Below, piece after piece: positions 58,938 through 64,000 of a DNA stretch of 64,000 bases (within the stretch, counting starts at the first letter, position 1; each line of letters starts with the position of its first letter). Below the pieces are notes generated by a model. It saw only the letters and a list, made by a program, of their open reading frames with translations, was not told where the DNA came from and ran no database searches. Location: NCBI RefSeq assembly GCF_025263565.1, contig NZ_CP079865.1, forward strand, positions 992,001-1,056,000. The letters are read 5' to 3'. The DNA is from Mycobacterium sp. SMC-8. Lineage in GTDB: Bacteria; Actinomycetota; Actinomycetes; Mycobacteriales; Mycobacteriaceae. Position numbers and translations under genes: made by a program.

Positions 58938-59650
58938 CCGAATCTGCGGTGCGGATCGGGCTGGTGCTGCCTGACGTCATGGGCACCTACGGCGACGGCG
59001 GCAACTCGGTGGTGCTGCGACAACGTCTGCGGCTGCGGGGCATCGACGCCGAGATCATCGAGATCACGCTCGACGATCCGGTGCCCGCGGAGCTGGACCT
59101 CTACACCCTCGGCGGCGCCGAAGACTACGCCCAACGGCTGGCGACCAAACACCTCGCCCGTTATCCCGGTCTGCAGCAGGCGATTTCACGGGGCGCTCCC
59201 GTGCTGGCGATCTGCGCGGCAATCCAGGTGCTGGGCCACTGGTACGAGACCTCGGCCGGGGAACGCGTCGACGGGGTCGGTGTGCTGGACGTGACGACGT
59301 CCCCGCAACCCGAGCGCACGATCGGCGAGGTGGCAGCGACACCGCTGATCGACGGGCTCACCGAGCCGCTGACCGGTTTCGAGAACCACAGGGGTGGAAC
59401 AGTTCTGGGCCCGCAGGCCCGACCGCTGGCGAAGGTGACGAAGGGGGCGGGCAACCGGGCCGGGGGCGGTATCGACGGCGCAGTACAGGGCAGTATCGTC
59501 GCGACCTACCTGCACGGGTGCTGCCTGGCCCGGAATCCGGAACTCGCCGACTATCTTCTCGCCAAGGTGGTCGGGCCCCTTGCCCCGCTCGATCTGCCGG
59601 AGGTCCACCAGTTGCGCCGCGAGCGGCTGGCGGCACCGCGCCGGGTGTGA
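58934..59650 (+). CDS. gatD: Lipid II isoglutaminyl synthase, GatD glutaminase subunit
   Basis: 238 aa. Class I amidotransferase (CobB/CobQ-type) with nucleophile C94 in LAICAAIQVLG and H194 in TYLHGCC. It supplies ammonia to MurT. The 4-nt overlap with murT implies coupled translation. Confidence 0.93.
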   Translation: MTESAVRIGLVLPDVMGTYGDGGNSVVLRQRLRLRGIDAEIIEITLDDPVPAELDLYTLGGAEDYAQRLATKHLARYPGLQQAISRGAPVLAICAAIQVLGHWYETSAGERVDGVGVLDVTTSPQPERTIGEVAATPLIDGLTEPLTGFENHRGGTVLGPQARPLAKVTKGAGNRAGGGIDGAVQGSIVATYLHGCCLARNPELADYLLAKVVGPLAPLDLPEVHQLRRERLAAPRRV

Positions 59651-59701
59651 TCCTGCAGGGCCACCGTCGGCTCCCCGCTCGAGTGAGGCAGGTGGCCACG
59701 G

Positions 59702-60589
59702 CTACGCCGCGAGCGTCCTGATGAACTTCTGCATCTCGGTGGCGGCCAACCGGCATCCCCTCTTCTGCAGTGCGGCCTCGGTTCTGGCGAGCCAGTGCGC
59801 CGGCCGGTCCTCGGCGATCACCCGGATGACGAGCCAGCCTCGCTCCTCGAGCATCCGCAGGCGCGCGATGTCCTTGACGTACTGCTCGCGGTTCTTGCGG
59901 TGGTGGTCACCGTCGTATTCCACCGCGACCTTGAACTGTCGCCAACCCAGGTCCAGGAATGCAACCGGCCGACTGTCCTCCAGGATGGGAATCTGCGTCT
60001 GCGGGCGCGGAAAACCGCAGTCCAGCAACCACAGTCGGATTCTGCTCTCCTTGGGTGAGGCGGCTCCGCCGTCGACGAGCGGCAACAGGTCACGCAGCTG
60101 GCCTACGCCGTGTGCGCGGGGGCGCCGGTCGGCGAGCCGGGCGACCTCGTCGATGGAGAAGGCTTGGTTCCACATCAAAGCGTCCAGCCGCGCCAACGCC
60201 TCGCTGCGGTCGAGCAGACGTCCGAGGTCGAAGGCCGTCCTGGTGCGTGAGGTGACCGGAAGACCGGAGCGCCGGACGATCTCATCGTCGGCGAGCATGT
60301 CCGTCCGGATGATCAGTCCGTCTTGGGTGCGACGCTTCACCCCGGTCACTTCGATCGGGATATCGGCATCGATCCACGGCGCTCCGTGCAGTGCGGCCGC
60401 CGCGAGCCCGGCAATCACTCCTTTGCGTCCAGTCGCCAACCACGCGCCGATGGCACGATCGCGCAACGAGACGTCGACTCCTTTAGGGACGAATACGCCG
60501 CGGTACAACGGCGTGTACCAGCGTGCGAGCTCGTGCCGGGTCACGACACCGGCTCGGACGGCCTCCCCGCCCAGAATGACTTCACCCAT
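59702..60589 (-). CDS. DUF559-like endonuclease-fold protein (AbiEi-like N-terminus), second copy
   Basis: 295 aa from ATG 60589 (MGEVILGGEAV), the usual family start; GTG 60613 is also open. Winged-helix-like N-terminus, then the Vsr/DUF559 pattern E181, Q199, D213 (VAFLDLGW), E224 in VEYDGDHHR. Same layout as 1802-2713 with low identity. It is not next to a toxin gene. The 101-bp repeat 60661-60761 lies about 70 bp upstream of its start. Nuclease activity is inferred. Confidence 0.75.
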   Translation of the reverse strand: MGEVILGGEAVRAGVVTRHELARWYTPLYRGVFVPKGVDVSLRDRAIGAWLATGRKGVIAGLAAAALHGAPWIDADIPIEVTGVKRRTQDGLIIRTDMLADDEIVRRSGLPVTSRTRTAFDLGRLLDRSEALARLDALMWNQAFSIDEVARLADRRPRAHGVGQLRDLLPLVDGGAASPKESRIRLWLLDCGFPRPQTQIPILEDSRPVAFLDLGWRQFKVAVEYDGDHHRKNREQYVKDIARLRMLEERGWLVIRVIAEDRPAHWLARTEAALQKRGCRLAATEMQKFIRTLAA

Positions 60590-60660
60590 GTCAGGAATGG
60601 TGCCAATACCCACCGACAGATTCGGGCGACCACCTTACGTATCACGCTGTCCCGCCGATC

Positions 60661-60761
60661 CCGACACTCCCCCCGGTCACGCGAGCCACAGCTATCCACG
60701 TTTCTCAGCCGTCCACTCGCACTTCGGCTGCACAACGTCGAATCCTGTGACGAAAGTGGTT
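60661..60761. repeat. 101-bp direct repeat, left copy
   Basis: Matches 61717-61817 with two mismatches (positions corresponding to 60712 and 60726). The IS element lies between the copies. Contains no recognisable gene. Confidence 0.9.
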
Positions 60762-60781
60762 ATGGGACTAGGTAGTGTCTG

Positions 60782-61321
60782 TTAATTGCGGACGCGGTGA
60801 TAGATGATGATCGCAGCTAGGGTGACGCCCCCGAGGTAGCTCAGCGCGTATTTGTCGTATCGGGTGGCGATACCTCGCCAGTGCTTGAAGCGGTTGAAGG
60901 ATCGCTCGACGGTGTTGCGGTGCTTATAGATTCGCCCGGAGAACGCCGGTGGCCGTCCGCCTTTGCTTCCCCGGCTCTTTCGGCGGGCGATCTGGTCGCT
61001 GCGCTCGGGAATGGTGTGGGCGATTTTGAGCTGGCGCAGTCGGGCTCGGGTCGAGTCATGGGAGTACGCCTTATCGGCGAGTAGCCGAAACTTTGGGCCC
61101 TGATGGGCAGTCAGCAGTGGCCACAGCATCGGGTTGTCGCCGGCTTGCCCCGGCGACAGTGCCATGGTGACCGCGCTGCAGCGTTGATCGGCCAGCGCGT
61201 GGATCTTCGTTGTCAGCCCGCCGCGTGAACGGCCGATGGCATGGTCATCGGGCTCATCGGGGTGTTTGTTGTAATTCGACAGATCCCCCTGTGTGGCGAC
61301 CAGGGCGGGCACCAGCGGCAT
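60782..61321 (-). CDS. IS5-family transposase, OrfB part (frameshifted)
   Basis: Contains second catalytic Asp in LLADKAYSHD and the Y-x2-R-x3-E-x6-K signature (YKHRNTVERSFNRFK) with the catalytic Glu. It has GRSRGGLTTKIHALAD near its start. It has no good start of its own; ATG 61321 is listed but the product is probably made by frameshifting from OrfA, near 61290-61320. Relative frame is +1. Confidence 0.8.
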   Translation of the reverse strand: MPLVPALVATQGDLSNYNKHPDEPDDHAIGRSRGGLTTKIHALADQRCSAVTMALSPGQAGDNPMLWPLLTAHQGPKFRLLADKAYSHDSTRARLRQLKIAHTIPERSDQIARRKSRGSKGGRPPAFSGRIYKHRNTVERSFNRFKHWRGIATRYDKYALSYLGGVTLAAIIIYHRVRN

Positions 61322-61655
61322 GCTGATGTACACGCACGCTGGTCGAATCCACCGCCAGCAGCAGTTCGACCAGCTCAGCGTCAGCGTCATCGACATCGAT
61401 GTCACGGGAGATCGCTGCGAAGATCTGCGCGTAGGTGCCGTCGGTGGACCACCGCAGGTGACGTTCAGCCACCGACTGCCAGGCGCCGAACTGCGCGGGC
61501 AGATCGCGCCACGGAGATCCAGTCCGGTAACGCCAGATAATTCCTTCCAGCGTCACCCGATGATCGTTCCACGGCCGCCCGCGCCGTCGACCCGAAGGCA
61601 GTACCGGCTCAATCACCGACCACAAGTCATCAGAAATCACATCAGTCCGTAACAC
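61254..61655 (-). CDS. IS5-family transposase, OrfA part
   Basis: 133 aa: DUF4096-type N-terminal domain (SDDLWSVIEPVLP, GIIWRYRTGSPWRDLP) and first catalytic Asp in AVDSTSVRVHQHAAGA. After that the frame runs into unrelated sequence and stops, while the conserved continuation is in the OrfB frame. A G-run (cagggggat) near 61287 is a possible slip site. Confidence 0.8.
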   Translation of the reverse strand: MLRTDVISDDLWSVIEPVLPSGRRRGRPWNDHRVTLEGIIWRYRTGSPWRDLPAQFGAWQSVAERHLRWSTDGTYAQIFAAISRDIDVDDADAELVELLLAVDSTSVRVHQHAAGARPGRHTGGSVELQQTPR

Positions 61656-61716
61656 TTAAACAGCATCAGGCACAACATCGTTCACATTAAGCAGACACGC
61701 CCTAGGCCACCCGACC

Positions 61717-61817
61717 CCGACACTCCCCCCGGTCACGCGAGCCACAGCTATCCACGTTTCTCAGCCGCCCACTCGCACTTCCGCTGCACAACGTCGAATC
61801 CTGTGACGAAAGTGGTT
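61717..61817. repeat. 101-bp direct repeat, right copy
   Basis: Second copy of 60661-60761. With the IS removed, the copies would stand 21 bp apart as a tandem pair. Confidence 0.9.
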
Positions 61818-61839
61818 GGCAGCGACGGCGAGCCGCGAA

Positions 61840-62451
61840 CTACGCCATCGCCCGGCGGCCTGCCAGCGCGCGCCCCAGCGTCAACTCGTCGGCGAACTCC
61901 AGATCCCCGCCCATCGGCAGGCCCGACGCGATCCGCGTGACCGTCAGCCCGGGGATGTCCCGCAGCATCCGCACCAGGTACGTCGCCGTCGCCTCGCCCT
62001 CGGTGTTGGGGTCGGTCGCGATGATGACCTCTGCGACCTCCACCCCGTCGACGCGCTCACCGATCCGGTTGAATAGTTCGCGGATTCGCAGCTGGTCGGG
62101 TCCGACACCGGACAACGGGTCCAGCGCTCCGCCGAGCACGTGGTAGCGGCCACGGAATTCCCGGGTCCGCTCGACGGCCTGGACGTCTTTGGGCTCTTCG
62201 ACGACACACACCAGCGACGCGTCCCGGCGCGGGTCGGAGCAGATGCGGCAGCGCTCGTCGTCGCTGACGTTGCCGCACACCGCGCAGAACGTCACGCCGT
62301 CGCGGACTCGGTTCAGGACAGCAGTCAACCGGTCGATGTCGGGCGGCTCGACCGAGAGCAGATGGAACGCGATCCGCTGGGCGCTCTTCGGTCCGATCCC
62401 GGGCAGCTTGCCGAGCTCGTCGATCAGATCCTGGACAGGTCCTTCGAACAA
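61840..62451 (-). CDS. recR: Recombination mediator RecR
   Basis: 203 aa from TTG 62451 ([14 protein letters not shown]), the same length as M. tuberculosis RecR, one nt after the ybaB stop. HhH region [12 protein letters not shown], Cys4 zinc finger (CAVCGN..CRICSD), Toprim segment VCVVEEPKD. Works with RecO on gapped DNA. Operon ybaB-recR. Confidence 0.95.
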   Translation of the reverse strand: MFEGPVQDLIDELGKLPGIGPKSAQRIAFHLLSVEPPDIDRLTAVLNRVRDGVTFCAVCGNVSDDERCRICSDPRRDASLVCVVEEPKDVQAVERTREFRGRYHVLGGALDPLSGVGPDQLRIRELFNRIGERVDGVEVAEVIIATDPNTEGEATATYLVRMLRDIPGLTVTRIASGLPMGGDLEFADELTLGRALAGRRAMA

Positions 62452-62452
62452 G

Positions 62453-62785
62453 TCACATACCCGGCAAACCGAGACCGCCCATGCCGCCTGCCAGCGGACC
62501 CAGCCGGTCATGGGCCAGCATGGTCACCTGCTTGGCGGCATCGGCGATGGCGCCGAGGACAAGGTCCTGCAACGTCTCCACATCGGACGGATCGACGACC
62601 TTGGGGTCGATCCGCACGGCCACCACCTCGCCGCTGCCGCGCATGGTGACCTGTACCAGCCCACCGCCGGCCTGTCCCTGCACCTCGGCGGCGGCCAGCG
62701 CCGCCTGCGCCTCCATCAGCTGCTGCTGGACCTGCTGAGCCTGAGCGAGAAGGGCTGACATATCGGGTTGGCCACCGGGCTGCAT
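62453..62785 (-). CDS. YbaB/EbfC nucleoid-associated protein
   Basis: 110 aa from ATG 62785 with AGAGGACC upstream. Coiled helix [19 protein letters not shown], then [20 protein letters not shown], the family core. Dimeric DNA-binding protein. Matches Rv3716c. Confidence 0.93.
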   Translation of the reverse strand: MQPGGQPDMSALLAQAQQVQQQLMEAQAALAAAEVQGQAGGGLVQVTMRGSGEVVAVRIDPKVVDPSDVETLQDLVLGAIADAAKQVTMLAHDRLGPLAGGMGGLGLPGM

Positions 62786-62899
62786 GACTGGTCCTCTTCG
62801 TACGTGTTCGGTAAGCAGATTGATCAAGTATCGGTCTCGACTTGGTTGCGCTCGTCCACAAGCGGCACTTCGGGCTTCCAGCGTAGTCGGCACGGGCGC

Positions 62900-62905
62900 T
62901 ACCGT
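62900..62905 (+). promoter_or_regulatory. -10 box of ami1
   Basis: TACCGT lies 6 nt before GTG 62912, which supports this start over the longer open frame. Confidence 0.5.
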
Positions 62906-62911
62906 GTCGCC

Positions 62912-63655
62912 GTGCCCGTGCCAGCAATCCTGCGTGTCGGGGCCGCCGCGGTGGCCGCGATGCTCGTCGCCGCCCTGCCCGCCGGTCCCGCCCAAGCTGC
63001 GCCGACCAACCTTGCGGGCAAGATCGTCTTCCTCGACCCAGGCCACAACGGCTCCAACGACGCCTCGATCAGCAGGCAGGTGCCGACCGGTCGCGGCGGC
63101 ACCAAGGACTGCCAGGCCAGCGGCACCTCCACCGAGGACGGCTTCCCCGAGCACACCTTCGCCTGGGACACCACGCTGCGCGTCCGCCAGGCCCTGCACG
63201 CGCTCGGGGTGCGCACCGCGATGTCCCGCGGCGACGACACCGGGCTGGGCCCGTGCGTCGACGAGCGCGCCGCGATGGCGAACTCGCTGACGCCCGACGC
63301 GGTGGTGTCGATCCACGCCGACGGCGGCCCGCCCACCGGCCGCGGGTTCCACGTGCTGTATTCGTCACCGCCGCTCAATGCCGCGCAGGCCGGCCCGTCG
63401 GTGCAGTTCGCCAGGGCGATGCGTGATCAGCTGGCCGGGTCCGGGATCCCGCCGGCCACCTACATCGGCCAGCAAGGCCTGAACCCGCGGTCCGACATCG
63501 CCGGACTCAACCTTGCGCAGTACCCGTCCATCCTGGTCGAGCTGGGCAACATGAAGAATCCGGTCGACTCCGGGCTGATGAAATCCCCGGAGGGACGGCA
63601 GCGCTACGCCGACGCCGTCGTGCGCGGCGTCGTGGCGTTCCTGGGCCAGTCCTAG
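62912..63655 (+). CDS. ami1: N-acetylmuramoyl-L-alanine amidase (Ami1 type)
   Basis: 247 aa. Signal peptide about 1-30 (hydrophobic [18 protein letters not shown] cleavage). Amidase_3 zinc ligands H45 (LDPGHNG), E80 (FPEHTF) and H135 (SIHADGG), catalytic E210 (LVELGNMKN). Cys67 and Cys115 may form a disulfide, as in Rv3717. Cleaves the amide between muramic acid and the stem peptide. Confidence 0.94.
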   Translation: MPVPAILRVGAAAVAAMLVAALPAGPAQAAPTNLAGKIVFLDPGHNGSNDASISRQVPTGRGGTKDCQASGTSTEDGFPEHTFAWDTTLRVRQALHALGVRTAMSRGDDTGLGPCVDERAAMANSLTPDAVVSIHADGGPPTGRGFHVLYSSPPLNAAQAGPSVQFARAMRDQLAGSGIPPATYIGQQGLNPRSDIAGLNLAQYPSILVELGNMKNPVDSGLMKSPEGRQRYADAVVRGVVAFLGQS

Positions 63656-64000
63656 CCCTGGACCCCTTCGACACCGACGGTCCCCTCCACCTCGCGCTTG
63701 AGGTTGCCGAGCACCTCGGCCTGGATCTTGCGGAGCCCGATCGGGGCGAACGTCTTCTCGAAGAAACCGCCGACTCCACCGGCGCCCTGCCACGACGTCT
63801 TCACGGTCACCGATGATCCCGGGCCCGCGGGGGCGACGGTCCAGTTGGTCACCATCGACGAGTTCGCGTCTTTTTCGATCACGGTGCGCCCCGCGACGTC
63901 AACGCTGGCCTTGACATCGCGGGAGCGCGACTTGGTGGCCTGCAGTTTCCACTCAGCGACGGTGCCCGCGCCCTGCCCGCCTTCGAGCACCCGGTAACCG
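63652..64000 (-). CDS. SRPBCC (START/polyketide cyclase-like) protein, C-terminal part
   Basis: At least 115 codons, open to the window edge, so the N-terminus is missing. SRPBCC features: WTVAPAGPGSSVTVKTSW strands and a long C-terminal helix (KTFAPIGLRKIQAEVLGNL). Matches Rv3718c by position. Its stop shares CTAG with ami1 (4-bp tail overlap). Ligand unknown. Confidence 0.85.
   Translation of the reverse strand, partial: GYRVLEGGQGAGTVAEWKLQATKSRSRDVKASVDVAGRTVIEKDANSSMVTNWTVAPAGPGSSVTVKTSWQGAGGVGGFFEKTFAPIGLRKIQAEVLGNLKREVEGTVGVEGVQG

Larger units (their letters stand above)
60772..61701 (-). mobile_element. IS5-family (IS427-like) insertion sequence
   Basis: About 930 bp. The ends read g(t/g)(a/c)gtgtctg then ttaat-like bases inward, imperfect inverted repeats. 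CTAG flanks both sides (60768-60771 and 61702-61705), a target duplication typical of the group. It carries a two-frame DDE transposase on the minus strand. Confidence 0.85.

Overview
The window is about 68% G+C, and its gene content and order match a fast-growing mycobacterium (Mycolicibacterium type). The backbone follows, from memory, the M. tuberculosis Rv3692-Rv3718c block: moxR2/DUF58, SpoIIM-like, RDD, glpK, GCS2-type ligase, methyltransferase, egtE-egtA, the Rv3705c/3706c/3707c homologues, asd-ask, leuA, dnaQ-like, murT-gatD, recR, ybaB, ami1 and an SRPBCC gene. Many genes have a TANNNT box 6-8 nt before the start codon, which suggests leaderless mRNAs, common in mycobacteria.

Region by region. 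1-5 kb: MoxR end, DUF58 protein, a DUF559-like endonuclease gene bracketed by palindromes, SpoIIM-like and RDD membrane proteins. 4.7-13.3 kb: carotenoid oxygenase, GntR regulator, NCS1 permease, two PadR regulators, prfC and glpK. 13.3-16.3 kb: two methyltransferases and a glutamate-cysteine-ligase-like protein. 16.3-25.7 kb: a mycofactocin-linked alcohol-oxidation island. It holds an MftD-like flavoenzyme, the MftM-type methyltransferase and a six-gene operon: NDMA-type methanol dehydrogenase, His-tailed MoxR ATPase, VWA protein, second Fe-type alcohol dehydrogenase, histidine kinase and response regulator. 25.8-29.2 kb: dicarboxylate symporter, TetR regulator and P450. 29.2-34.5 kb: complete ergothioneine operon egtABCDE. 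34.6-37.4 kb: a secreted sensor-like protein, then Zur-controlled zinc-free ribosomal proteins L28/L33/S14/S18 divergent from mrf. 37.5-43 kb: catalase, Rv3706c/Rv3707c-like proteins and asd-ask. 43-51.3 kb: nitroreductase-like gene, then amtB-glnT-glxBCD-DAO-XRE, a nitrogen/amine cluster with GlnR-like sites. 51.3-59.7 kb: leuA with a Leu-codon leader peptide and attenuator-like hairpins, a short NAD-GDH, a DnaQ-like exonuclease and murT-gatD. 59.7-64 kb: a second DUF559-like gene, an IS5-family element sitting between two 101-bp repeats, recR, ybaB, ami1 and the start of an SRPBCC gene.

The most interesting part is 16.3-25.7 kb. It pairs mycofactocin-dependent alcohol dehydrogenases with tailoring enzymes for the cofactor and a probable metal-loading ATPase, while the core mft biosynthesis genes are absent from the window. 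The amtB-glnT-glxBCD cluster resembles the N-methylglutamate route for amines, so the window as a whole leans towards C1 and amine metabolism. The leuA leader, the palindrome inside a signal-peptide-like sequence, and the repeat structures around both DUF559 genes are the best non-coding signals. No tRNA, rRNA or CRISPR was seen.
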